Below are positions 1 through 7,332 of a DNA stretch of 9,261 nucleotides, piece by piece. Under the pieces are notes generated by a model. The model had not been told where the DNA came from and did no database searches. It worked only from the letters and a program-made list of their open reading frames with translations. The DNA is from Aquiflexum sp041749095. Its GTDB lineage: Bacteria; Bacteroidota; Bacteroidia; Cytophagales; Cyclobacteriaceae. Positions within the stretch are counted from its first letter, which is position 1. The number at the start of each line of letters is the position of its first letter. The DNA lies in contig NZ_JBGTCA010000130.1 of NCBI RefSeq assembly GCF_041749095.1, positions 1 to 9,261 on the forward strand, read 5' to 3'. The translations under genes were made by a program, and so were the position numbers.

Positions 1-1553
1 TATTTTTCAGGGTGTGCATCTTTCATATCCTGCTGTTCGGAGAGATCAGTTTCCAGATTATATAGCTCGAAGTTTTTCAATTCAAAAGGTTTTTCAGTAT
101 TCAAAAGCTTCCAATTCCCTTTTCTGAGCATCGCATCGCCCTGATGTTCCAAGCCAAAAACATAAGTGAAATCATGGATGGGAGTTGGGTCTCCTTTTAA
201 AGCAGGTAGCAGTGAACTTCCCGCTAATGTGGCTATTTCTTTTCCTCTCCAGGTTTTCGGATAGGTTATTCCAGCGAGTTCGTAGAAAGTCGGGGCCAGA
301 TCCATGATGCTAAGAAATTGATCGTTGATTTGGTCTTTTGGGCTGACTCCCGATCCCGAGATAATCATCGGGGCATTCATTCCCCCTTCGGTGGTATAGC
401 CTTTGAAGTATTTGAAAGGGGAAGCAACTGCTTCTGCCCATTGTGGACGATAGGAAATAAAGGAGTTTTCCTTTCCCATATCTTCTAAGGCATCTGAGTA
501 ATTATCCCGGAGAAATGGGCCAAAATAGTCATGGTAATAGAAATCCTCTGCAGCAGCCCCATTGTCGGACAGAAATACAATCAGGGTATTTTCGTATTGG
601 CCAGTTTCCTTTAAGTGGGAAATCAAACGCCCGATGTTGTAGTCCAAGTTGTCCACCATGCCGGCATAGAGCTCCATTTTTCGGGCTTCCTTCTTCTGTT
701 CTTCGGGAGAAAGCGAATCCCAGGGTTTGACCCTTGAATGAAGGGGAGGTGTTTGCGCTGATGGGTGGATCATCCCGGCTTTTTTGAGTGATTCCAGTCT
801 TTTGTCGCGAAGGACTTCGTAACCGGCATCGTATCGGCCCTCATATTTTTTCCAATATTTTTCATCTACCTGCAGCGGCCAATGTGGGGAAGTATAAGCG
901 GCAAAAACGAAGAAGGGTTGTCCATCTTCGCTGTCAGCATTGAGATAGGATATCAGTTTGTCCGTATAAAAATCCGTGGAATAGGCCCCTTCTGGCCAAT
1001 TGGCTTCTTCTCCATTTTCAGTGTAGATCGAAATGGGTGTATTCGGGAAAATACCTCTTTCGCTGTAGTGGTTTGCCCCACCTTCCATAGTTGCAAAGGA
1101 TTTTTCAAAACCTTTGTTTGCGGGATTGGCCTCAGGAGTACCTCCCAAATGCCATTTTCCGGCCATATAAGTGTGGTAGCCTGCCGAGCGAAGGAGTTCA
1201 GGGATAGGAACAATCCGGTCACTGAGTTGCCCTTCATATCCGGGCACACCCGTGACCAAATCCTGTGAACCCATACCGGCCACATGGTTAAAATTACCCG
1301 AAAGCAACATAGCCCTGCTTACCGCACAAAATGGGGCAGTGTGAAAGCGGCTGAAACGAATTCCCTCTTTGGCCAATTGATCTAAATTTGGGGTAGAAAT
1401 ATCTCCTCCAAAGGATCCTAAATCCGCATAGGCCAAGTCGTCTGCCATAATCAGGAGGATATTGGGAGGCTTAGGGGGCGGTATTTCTTTTTGGCAGGAA
1501 AAAAGGATTCCAAAAATAGTGTTGAGTATAATTGGTCTGATTATATAGTTCAT
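1..1553 (-). CDS. Type I sulfatase (arylsulfatase-like) lipoprotein, C-terminus beyond left edge
   Basis: This frame is open from the ATG at 1551-1553 to the left edge (517 codons seen, no stop), so the C-terminus is missing. Residues 1-20 form a lipoprotein signal ending in LFSC with Cys20 as lipidation site, which suggests an envelope-anchored enzyme. Sulfatase (alkaline phosphatase superfamily) landmarks appear in order: Asp38-Asp39 in MADDLAY for the metal; Cys76 in C-A-V-S-R followed by AMLLSG, the position converted to formylglycine; GKWHLGG with Lys133 and His135; SPHW with His224; LSDNGA with Asp330-Asn331; and Lys384 in KGYTTEGG. The last visible part, YNLETD, is a typical C-terminal sulfatase motif. 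The family hydrolyses sulfate esters, often on algal or host glycans; the substrate cannot be read here. The oddity is Val instead of Pro or Ala at the third position of the modification motif. It starts 74 bases after the permease stop, so co-transcription is possible. No Shine-Dalgarno is seen. Confidence 0.93.
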   Translation of the reverse strand, partial: MNYIIRPIILNTIFGILFSCQKEIPPPKPPNILLIMADDLAYADLGSFGGDISTPNLDQLAKEGIRFSRFHTAPFCAVSRAMLLSGNFNHVAGMGSQDLVTGVPGYEGQLSDRIVPIPELLRSAGYHTYMAGKWHLGGTPEANPANKGFEKSFATMEGGANHYSERGIFPNTPISIYTENGEEANWPEGAYSTDFYTDKLISYLNADSEDGQPFFVFAAYTSPHWPLQVDEKYWKKYEGRYDAGYEVLRDKRLESLKKAGMIHPSAQTPPLHSRVKPWDSLSPEEQKKEARKMELYAGMVDNLDYNIGRLISHLKETGQYENTLIVFLSDNGAAAEDFYYHDYFGPFLRDNYSDALEDMGKENSFISYRPQWAEAVASPFKYFKGYTTEGGMNAPMIISGSGVSPKDQINDQFLSIMDLAPTFYELAGITYPKTWRGKEIATLAGSSLLPALKGDPTPIHDFTYVFGLEHQGDAMLRKGNWKLLNTEKPFELKNFELYNLETDLSEQQDMKDAHPEK

Positions 1554-1627
1554 TTGTGAATCTTTTTTTACAAGAGTAGAATAGGTAGTGCTAATTAAGT
1601 ATTTTCCGATAGGTTTTATATAATCAT

Positions 1628-2962
1628 CTAACCATTATTCTTTTTCCATTTCTTATACAACCCTATAGAGAAATAAACTACCGTCAATATTACAATCAAG
1701 ATCAGCATTCCCCTTATTTCGAATCCTGTCAAATTGGATAGGAAAAAAAGAATGATTCCTGCTGAAAGAAGTGGTACGGTGTAACCAAAAGGGATTTTGA
1801 AACCCCCATTATCCAAAGCCTTCATTTTTCGAAGTCGGAGGACTGAAAGCGATACCCCAAAATATACCAATAGCATGCTTGAAGTAGCAATAACGGCAAG
1901 CTGCCTAAAGCCACCTATAGAGGCAATGGTAAAACCCAGTAATGCATAAAGCAATATCGACAAATATGGAGTTTTAAATAGGTGATGTATGGAAGCCAAT
2001 CTGCTAAAAGGAATCACCCCATCCCGGGACAATCGAAAAAGCACTCTTGGGCTATTAAGGATTGACCCACTGATCATCCCAAACATGGATATTCCTGTTC
2101 CGACAAAAAGAAGGGTATAGCCTATGGGACCAAAAACAACTTTAGCAGCTTCTGCCAAAGGTGCTTCTTTAAAGTTGGTCAATTCATTGCCCAAAACTCC
2201 CTGGGAAACCAATTGAATCATGATATAAAGAAAAAGAACGAAGGAAATCCCTATAAAAATCGCTCTTGGAACAGTCTTTTGAGGATTTTTGATTTCTCCT
2301 CCTATAGTCAATCCGGCATCGCCTCCCTGAAAAGCAAAAAACAAAATCAGTGAAGCCTCGCCAAATTGTTTTATAGTTGGGGTTGATTCCCAGTATAAAT
2401 TGGTCAATTGTACATCTTTCCAGCCAATAGTTATCAACAAAAACAGCGGAATCAATTTGGCGACTGTATTGATTTTGACCAAGCCGATTCCTTGTTTGAC
2501 TCCTACCACATTGAGTGTGGCCAAGCCTGCAAAAATCAAAAACAAGGTCAATACCCTGACATACTGATTTTTGAATTGCGGAAATACAATTCCCAAAATT
2601 TCAACAAGGGCATTCGAAACTGCAGCATCTGCAAATACATTGCCCATCAAGAAAAATATTGAAACCAAAAACCCAGGATATGGTCCAAATGCCGTCTCCA
2701 CATAGGTATAGGACCCTCCGGAATGGGTAACCTTGCTTCCCACTTCTGCAAAACATAGCATGACCAATCCAATCAGCAATCCACAAAAAAGGTAAGCCAA
2801 TACCCCGGAAGCCCCCATGGTTTCTGCAATGATGGCAGGCAAAACAAAAATACCGGCACCCACTATGATATTGACAATATTGGCCGAAAGCCCCCACACG
2901 CCAACTGTCCTATTTAAACCCTCATTTTCCTGATCCTTTGATTTTAATTTTATAATATACAT
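1628..2962 (-). CDS. APC-superfamily amino-acid permease
   Basis: This is a 444-residue, strongly hydrophobic protein with about twelve membrane segments, the usual length for the amino acid-polyamine-organocation (APC) family. The N-terminal tail is short and charged. The first membrane helix carries the family's glycine-rich substrate motif, GAGIF, at residues 35-39. The loop after helix 2 has a conserved-looking GSKVTHSGGSYTYVE stretch, and the middle has FAFQGGDAGLTIGGEIKNP, matching the APC consensus around helix 6 and the following loop ending in PRAI. Such inner-membrane carriers move amino acids or polyamines by proton symport or by exchange; I cannot tell the substrate. The ATG at 2962 is the only Met before the first helix and is preceded by AT-rich sequence without a Shine-Dalgarno. 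It is co-directional with the sulfatase downstream, but no functional link is evident. Confidence 0.93.
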   Translation of the reverse strand: MYIIKLKSKDQENEGLNRTVGVWGLSANIVNIIVGAGIFVLPAIIAETMGASGVLAYLFCGLLIGLVMLCFAEVGSKVTHSGGSYTYVETAFGPYPGFLVSIFFLMGNVFADAAVSNALVEILGIVFPQFKNQYVRVLTLFLIFAGLATLNVVGVKQGIGLVKINTVAKLIPLFLLITIGWKDVQLTNLYWESTPTIKQFGEASLILFFAFQGGDAGLTIGGEIKNPQKTVPRAIFIGISFVLFLYIMIQLVSQGVLGNELTNFKEAPLAEAAKVVFGPIGYTLLFVGTGISMFGMISGSILNSPRVLFRLSRDGVIPFSRLASIHHLFKTPYLSILLYALLGFTIASIGGFRQLAVIATSSMLLVYFGVSLSVLRLRKMKALDNGGFKIPFGYTVPLLSAGIILFFLSNLTGFEIRGMLILIVILTVVYFSIGLYKKWKKNNG

Positions 2963-3170
2963 TCAGCCAAGAATTAAGGAAAATATTAAATTTATTAATT
3001 TCAAAAAGGGAATTCGGATCAGATACCAAAAAGTCTGCATCTTTTCAGTTTTAAATTCTTCCAATCCGAATTTGACCTGTTCCACAGATTTGTATTATAG
3101 GTTCCGATTAATCTCAATTATCTGTAATAAATGAGAAGAAAACTTTTATTGAACAAACTCCTGTTGATGG
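2963..3170. other. Intergenic region with a 9-bp inverted repeat
   Basis: These 208 AT-rich bases lie between the GYD gene stop and the permease start and should hold the permease promoter. A perfect 9-bp inverted repeat, AATTCGGAT at 3011-3019 and ATCCGAATT at 3064-3072, encloses 44 bases. On the minus strand a weak match to the Bacteroidota promoter (TTTG, a 16-base spacer, then TATTTTCC against consensus TAnnTTTG) lies about 20-50 bases before the permease ATG, but its spacing is short. I see no coding sequence or T-tract terminator here. Confidence 0.4.
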
Positions 3171-3494
3171 TTATTTTGCCCCAGGAATCCTATAATTGAC
3201 AGTTTTTTTGGATGCTGCGTCTATATCTGCCGGTGAAAATAATGCTGTCATGGAGATTCTAACCAGCCCTGCAGCATTAACTTTTAATATAACAGCCGCT
3301 CCGGAAATATCATCAGGGAGTTCTACAATTAGATATACATCATCCTCACCAAATGCGTAATAGAATGACTCCACTTTGCCATCCATTTCTGCCAACATTT
3401 TCTCAATAGTCATTTTACGTGAAGAGCCGCCTTCCTGAATTAAGCCCTTTGTTCCATCAGAGGTATACCTACCTTTAACTAAATACTTTTTCAT
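3171..3494 (-). CDS. GYD domain-containing protein
   Basis: This 107-residue soluble protein has no signal peptide or membrane helix. It matches the small GYD-domain family (Pfam GYD) over its whole length: an opening beta-strand with KYLVKGRYTSDGTKGL, a helix containing the M-TIEKMLAEMDGKVES stretch, the hallmark YYAFGEDDVYLIVELPD around residues 46-62, and a second half ending in FSPADIDAASKK. The fold is a ferredoxin-like alpha/beta sandwich related to dimeric alpha-beta barrel proteins. The family's biochemical function is unknown, so none is assigned. The ATG at 3494 gives the full expected N-terminus. The gene stands alone, with a 462-base gap upstream and a 208-base gap downstream. Confidence 0.9.
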   Translation of the reverse strand: MKKYLVKGRYTSDGTKGLIQEGGSSRKMTIEKMLAEMDGKVESFYYAFGEDDVYLIVELPDDISGAAVILKVNAAGLVRISMTALFSPADIDAASKKTVNYRIPGAK

Positions 3495-3956
3495 GGTTTG
3501 ATAGTTTACATTTTCCTACTCTTATGGCTTTTCGGATGTGCCCTGTTTATTTGAGTGGTTTCTAGGCTCCACTTTAGCTTGTAGATATTAAATAATGGGT
3601 TTAAGAATTATCAAAATTATTCCTGGGTGGATTCTTTAATTGTCTGCTATGTCTTATACACTTGCCGAAACAAAAGTATAGGATGAGCCAACATGTTAAT
3701 GTAAAAAAAGAAATGGTTTCAGCTTTACCATTTAGGACGAAGTGAATGGATTTCTTCCCCAATGAACAGGATTTCTTTCCGGGGGTGTGGGGGTGGAGAG
3801 ATCGGGATTCAATTTGAACCGTAGTTTCAATTGTGATTGATTAAATTTCGATTTATTTGTTAAGAGCTCCTACACAATATCTTATAAAAGGAATTAAACT
3901 CTTCATGAAACCTTTCTAAAAAGTACCAAAGCCAATCCAAGAACTGTGCATTCAGC
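3495..3956. other. Gene-free intergenic stretch between kinase and GYD gene
   Basis: These 462 bases separate the end of the histidine kinase gene from the start of the GYD gene, both on the minus strand, so they should hold the kinase 3' untranslated region and the GYD promoter. I find no supported coding frame. Visible structure is limited to a G-rich run at 3781-3805 and a near-direct repeat, GGATTTCTTCC at 3748-3758 and GGATTTCTTTCC at 3769-3780, whose starts are 21 bases apart. No clear intrinsic terminator follows the kinase stop, and no good Bacteroidota promoter match stands directly before the GYD start. Confidence 0.6.
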
Positions 3957-5852
3957 TCACGCAGCCTTTGCAGGTTTAAAGGCAAATGATATCCGCGTAC
4001 CATTTTTTACTTCTTCCTGCATGGTGCCATTTAATTGCTGTGTAAGGAGCGAGATCAATTGCCCGCCAAAACCAGTGCCTTTTGTTTGTCCGCTTTTGCC
4101 CACTCCATTGTCGCTTACCTGTAACTGGAGTACACCATCGGTATTTTTATGAAGGGTGATTTCAACTTTGCCCTGCTGTCCTTCAGGGAAGGCATATTTT
4201 AGCGTATTTGTCAGCAATTCATTAACAATTAGCCCAAGTGGAACAGCGGTGTCAATATCCACATCAAGGTTATCCATGGCACATTCAAGGGTTACCCGCT
4301 TTTCCGCACCAAAAGATCCGATCAAACTTTCACCCAGGTTGATAAAATAATCTTTCATTTCAATGGCTCCAAGATTGCTGCCCTGATAGAGTTTTTGATG
4401 CACGATGCCAATGGACTGCACCCTGTTTTGTCCTTCCTGCATGGCATCTTTTGTATTGGGGTCATCTATCTGTGCTGATTGTAGGGCCAACAAACTGCTG
4501 ACTACCTCAAGGTTGTTTTTTACCCGATGGTGGATTTCTTTTAACAGCAATTCGTTTTCCGCATTTTTGGCGGCGAGCAAGCGGTTAGCTTGGGTACGGG
4601 TCTTGTAACTGCGGTACCCAAAAACCAAAAAGCCGGTTAGCAGTATTGCTACACCAACACTAAGCCATTGGACCAACCGTTGTTGGGAAAGCTGCTTTTC
4701 CTGCGCTGCAATAGTGGCTTCCTTTTTTCCGGTTTCGTATCGGGTCAGCATTTCGCTCATGGCAACATCACTTTCTTTATTGGCAGTACTATCGCGCATT
4801 ATTCTTGCTTTCTTTTGGTAGGCCAAAGCTTCCTTGTAATCTCCCAGCTTTTCGTAAATAGTGCTGATATGGCCATAGTTCTCTGTGAGATTCGATAAGT
4901 CCCCATCTTTCTCTTGTAAACGGACCGTTTCCAATTGATAAGGTAGGGCATCCCCGTAATTTTCCAAAAGTAGATTTACTTCACCGAGGTTAGCAGTTAC
5001 TGTGTGAATGGCGTTATTGTAATTGGTTTGTTTCGCTAGAGCGAGCGTAGCTTCATATTGGGCCAATGCTTCATCATATCTTTTCAGCCTTTTGAGGGCA
5101 TTGCCCCTGTTGTTCATAAAATCGCACATGTTCATGCCAGGGAAATCCAGTGACTTTGCCAGGTCATAAGCTTTGTCAAAATAATACAATGCATCTTCAT
5201 GCTTATACATGGCTATGCTAGCAGCGCCGGCAGCGGTGTACCCATATACCAATTCGTCTTGTAAGTCATTCTTCTCGCAGATGTCAATGGTTTTAATTGC
5301 CCAATCCAAAGCTTCCTCCTGTCTGCCCTGTCGGGAGACATCTTCGGAAAGACGCGAATAGGCCCCTGCAATTCCGAGCTTATCATCAAGCTCCTCCATG
5401 AGGGCAAGGGCATTTAGGTCGGCCTGCATGGCATCATCCAATTTGCCCCGTTTTTTGTGTAACCAGCCTATTTTAAACCAAGTAGTGGCTTGTCCTTTTT
5501 TATTGTTGATGGCATTATACCCCTGCATGGCTTTGTCAAAATAAAAAGCTGCGGAGTCCAATTCAAGCAGGTTGGCATGGATACGACCCTGCATTTCATA
5601 GAATTCGGGTTGAGCTGTTTTATTCTCTATTTTATCAACATGGGCTACCCCCATACGGGCGTATTCTAATCCTAAGCTTAAATTGACATTAGTGGTAAGA
5701 TTCACCAAACTCCTGATCAGTTCAGTTTTCTCATCATTTTGTTGTTCTACAGATAATAATTGCTTGAGGCTATCTATTTCAGCGGTTTGTCCTATTGCAC
5801 CTTGACAGAAGCAAATGGATAGGAGCAATAATATTTTAACAAAACGATTCAT
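3957..5852 (-). CDS. TPR-repeat sensor histidine kinase (HisKA_2 family)
   Basis: This 631-residue membrane sensor kinase begins with a cleavable signal peptide (residues 1 to about 21, ending in GAIGQ). Residues about 40-365 form roughly seven tetratricopeptide-like helical pairs (repeated patterns such as A-Y-DKA and EAL-Y) and should lie in the periplasm. A short coiled stretch leads to one membrane helix at about 396-416. The cytoplasmic part has a HisKA_2 dimerisation domain with EIHHRVKNN; His442, the His next to Arg, is the likely phosphate acceptor. The HATPase domain follows, with an N box at Asn544 in VNELLTN, Asp581 in VSDNGVG, and a glycine-rich GTGFGG lid. All catalytic residues seem present. 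The family autophosphorylates and passes the phosphate to a response regulator; TPRs probably sense or bind a protein partner. No response regulator is in the window, so the kinase is an orphan here. The ATG at 5852 starts the signal peptide directly. Confidence 0.94.
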   Translation of the reverse strand: MNRFVKILLLLSICFCQGAIGQTAEIDSLKQLLSVEQQNDEKTELIRSLVNLTTNVNLSLGLEYARMGVAHVDKIENKTAQPEFYEMQGRIHANLLELDSAAFYFDKAMQGYNAINNKKGQATTWFKIGWLHKKRGKLDDAMQADLNALALMEELDDKLGIAGAYSRLSEDVSRQGRQEEALDWAIKTIDICEKNDLQDELVYGYTAAGAASIAMYKHEDALYYFDKAYDLAKSLDFPGMNMCDFMNNRGNALKRLKRYDEALAQYEATLALAKQTNYNNAIHTVTANLGEVNLLLENYGDALPYQLETVRLQEKDGDLSNLTENYGHISTIYEKLGDYKEALAYQKKARIMRDSTANKESDVAMSEMLTRYETGKKEATIAAQEKQLSQQRLVQWLSVGVAILLTGFLVFGYRSYKTRTQANRLLAAKNAENELLLKEIHHRVKNNLEVVSSLLALQSAQIDDPNTKDAMQEGQNRVQSIGIVHQKLYQGSNLGAIEMKDYFINLGESLIGSFGAEKRVTLECAMDNLDVDIDTAVPLGLIVNELLTNTLKYAFPEGQQGKVEITLHKNTDGVLQLQVSDNGVGKSGQTKGTGFGGQLISLLTQQLNGTMQEEVKNGTRISFAFKPAKAA

Positions 5853-5971
5853 GGGTGTTAGTTGGTGATTTAACAGCTTAAAATCAAAATTTTATGTATA
5901 GAAGATTTATGAATTTAATGTAAAATACCATTTAAACAAAAACAAAGGGAGTCGACCAGTCCATGGCTTTT
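5853..5971 (-). promoter_or_regulatory. Upstream region of the histidine kinase gene
   Basis: This AT-rich leader lies between the 5972 stop and the kinase ATG. On the minus strand it contains TTTG, then 19 bases, then TAAATTCA, a partial match to the Bacteroidota promoter (TTTG and TAnnTTTG). It is the only candidate I found with plausible spacing, and in such AT-rich DNA it could occur by chance. There is no Shine-Dalgarno before the ATG. Confidence 0.25.
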
Positions 5972-6178
5972 CTACACTTCCATTTTCAATATTTCCAAAA
6001 AATATTTTTTAAGCTCCTTTTCTTCTTTGATATCTACTTGACCATCATCCATTACATCAGTAAGGATAGCATGCATTTCTTTAAATGGGGATAAACCGAG
6101 CATAGTATTATTTTCTTCCAGCCACTTTTTCAAGATAATAATTAAAGAGGGTTCTAATAAAAAACTTACTAGCCTATT
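5972..6178 (-). pseudogene. Possible small gene or 5'-truncated gene remnant with acidic helical tail
   Basis: A minus-strand frame is open from just inside the end of the STAS-like gene (TGA at 6179-6181) to a TAG at 5972-5974, 68 codons. It reads like real protein: ILKKWLEENN, then PFKEMHAILTDVMDDGQVD, then IKEEKELKKYFLEILK. Amphipathic helices around an acidic DDGQVD loop resemble the paired helical modules with a D-G-x-(I/V)-(D/T) turn seen beside BRCT domains in some bacterial proteins; this resemblance is from memory and is an inference. There is no ATG at the beginning. The first ATG (6101-6103) would give only 43 residues and drop the first helix, and GTG or TTG starts further upstream are possible. 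I favour a remnant whose 5' part is lost, but a small gene coupled to the STAS-like gene is also possible. Confidence 0.4.
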
Positions 6179-6563
6179 TCAGAACCAGACTTTGCACCCA
6201 TGCTTCCGCTTCTGGCTCAATTTCGAAAATCTGATAAGGGACGGGTTGCTTTTGGAATGAAAAAATCACTTTTAAGAGGGCTCGAATGGCTGCGTTGGGA
6301 ATTATGTAGGCAGTACCCGCGCAATAATTTATCATCAGTTCCTTATTTTCCCTGAGCCAATCAGCTTGCATTTTTTGATGTGAAAGTGAGGGTATGCCCG
6401 CTTTTGAAGCATCGAAAATTATAGCCAATCGCTTGCTGAACCGATAACAGGCCTTGGTTTGGGCCAGGTAAGTTTGAAAGTTTTGATCAGTGCTTTTATT
6501 GCCTGTAAAACGGATCCGAACAATCGGAAATCCGGATTCGTCAATGATTGCGTAAGTTTCCAT
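6174..6563 (-). CDS. Small soluble protein, possibly SpoIIAA/STAS-like
   Basis: This is a 129-residue soluble protein, METYAIIDE to SLVLK. An earlier in-frame ATG at 6608 would add 15 residues, but it lies in the T-tract of the terminator of the upstream FAS1 gene, so the ATG at 6561-6563 is the better start. The layout fits a STAS/SpoIIAA-like alpha/beta fold: an opening strand pair (FPIVRIRFTG), a helix (NFQTYLAQTKACY), a hydrophobic strand ending in Asp (RLAIIFDASKAG), a Gln/Arg-rich helix (HQKMQADWLRENKEL), a strand with CAGTAYIIP, and a final helix with EAEAWVQSLV. Such proteins in this group are often unstudied; a regulatory or phospholipid-binding role would be a guess. I do not recognise a named family with certainty. 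Its stop overlaps the start of the open segment at 5972-6178. Confidence 0.75.
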   Translation of the reverse strand: METYAIIDESGFPIVRIRFTGNKSTDQNFQTYLAQTKACYRFSKRLAIIFDASKAGIPSLSHQKMQADWLRENKELMINYCAGTAYIIPNAAIRALLKVIFSFQKQPVPYQIFEIEPEAEAWVQSLVLK

Positions 6564-6600
6564 GTATGTTGAAACCCATTTGCAGAAGAAGGGTTTTTGA

Positions 6601-6633
6601 AAAAACAAAAAAACCTGCCAAGCGGCAGGTTTT
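6601..6633 (-). terminator. Intrinsic terminator of the FAS1 gene
   Basis: A perfect 10-bp stem (AAAACCTGCC at 6610-6619 with GGCAGGTTTT at 6624-6633) closes a 4-base loop. Read on the minus strand, it lies 23 bases after the FAS1 stop codon and runs into a T-rich tract (7 T, G, 6 T). This is the classic form of a rho-independent terminator and separates the FAS1 gene from the small gene downstream. Confidence 0.92.
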
Positions 6634-6656
6634 AGTAAATCTCAAATTTTTAACAA

Positions 6657-7202
6657 TTATTTTGGCAATATAACCGAATCAACAACATGAACCACGCCGT
6701 TGCTTCCAACTAGATCAGCAGCAATTACATTGGCGCCATTGATCATGACTTTTCCTTCCTTAATTGAAACCTTCAGATCTTGTCCATTTAAAGTTTTGAC
6801 GATCTGACCATCTGATAAATCCGCTGCCATCACATTTCCGGCTACCACGTGATAAGTCAAAACCCCAGTCAATTGGTCTTTGCTTTCAGGCTTTAACAAA
6901 GTATCCACTGTTCCCTCAGATAATGCTGCAAATGCGGCATTGGTTGGTGCGAAAACTGTAAAAGGTCCTGTGCCGCTTAATGTTTCTACCAAACCAGCTG
7001 CAGAAACTGCTGCAACTAAGGTAGTATGGTCAGGAGAACCCACAGCAATATCAACAACAGTGTTTGGAGCCTCTACAGGGACTTCCTCCACTACTTCAAC
7101 TGTTGTTTCACTGCTGTCTTCTTTGGGAGCATTACCACAACTTACCATAAATGATAAAGCAAGTGATGCAATCGATAATGATAATAATTTTAGATTTTTC
7201 AT
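6657..7202 (-). CDS. FAS1 (fasciclin) domain lipoprotein
   Basis: This 181-residue protein has a lipoprotein signal (residues 1-22, hydrophobic core, FMVSC with Cys22 as lipidation site), then an acidic, low-complexity Glu/Val linker to about residue 45, and a single FAS1 domain to the end. Both FAS1 signature boxes are visible: H1 with GPFTVFAPTNAAF near residues 78-90 and H2 with NGVVHVVDSVILPK at the C-terminus, and between them the LLKPE and YHVVAGNVMA stretches. FAS1 domains mediate adhesion or binding of proteins and polymers at the cell surface; the ligand is not predictable. One domain in a protein of this size is normal for bacterial secreted FAS1 proteins. The gene ends with its own terminator and appears monocistronic. 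No Shine-Dalgarno precedes the ATG, only an A/T-rich leader. Confidence 0.95.
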   Translation of the reverse strand: MKNLKLLSLSIASLALSFMVSCGNAPKEDSSETTVEVVEEVPVEAPNTVVDIAVGSPDHTTLVAAVSAAGLVETLSGTGPFTVFAPTNAAFAALSEGTVDTLLKPESKDQLTGVLTYHVVAGNVMAADLSDGQIVKTLNGQDLKVSIKEGKVMINGANVIAADLVGSNGVVHVVDSVILPK

Positions 7203-7332
7203 GTTTTTGTTTTTTTACACAAGCTATAACCACCTAAGCATCATTATTGTTATAAATTGGGTCAGGCCATAGGGATTTGAAACTTTCAAGGTTGATCCTG
7301 AAACGATCTGTTTCACATTCAATTAGGGGTTT
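7203..7332. other. FAS1 upstream region with two short palindromes
   Basis: These 130 bases should hold the FAS1 promoter, but I find no convincing TTTG/TAnnTTTG pair. Two adjacent dyads are visible: TTGAAA-C-TTTCAA at 7277-7289 and TGAAAC-GATCT-GTTTCA at 7299-7315. They share a TGAAA/TTTCA half-site and start 22 bases apart. They could be a regulator site, or a weak transcript end for the broken hydrolase gene, whose stop is at 7333. No T-tract follows, so a terminator is unlikely. Confidence 0.35.

Noticed and set aside
882..1268. Plus-strand 128-residue frame
   Set aside because: Antisense shadow of the sulfatase, with no domain pattern.
953..1285. Minus-strand 110-residue frame inside the sulfatase region
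   Set aside because: It is a shifted-frame shadow. The true sulfatase frame runs through the whole region with motifs on both sides.
6564..6608. Longer N-terminus (15 residues) of the STAS-like protein from the ATG at 6608
   Set aside because: That ATG lies in the T-tract of the FAS1 terminator, and the added residues do not continue the fold. The ATG at 6563 is preferred.
6880..7272. Plus-strand 130-residue frame
   Set aside because: Antisense to the FAS1 gene; its Ala/Thr/Ser-rich composition mirrors the FAS1 codons.
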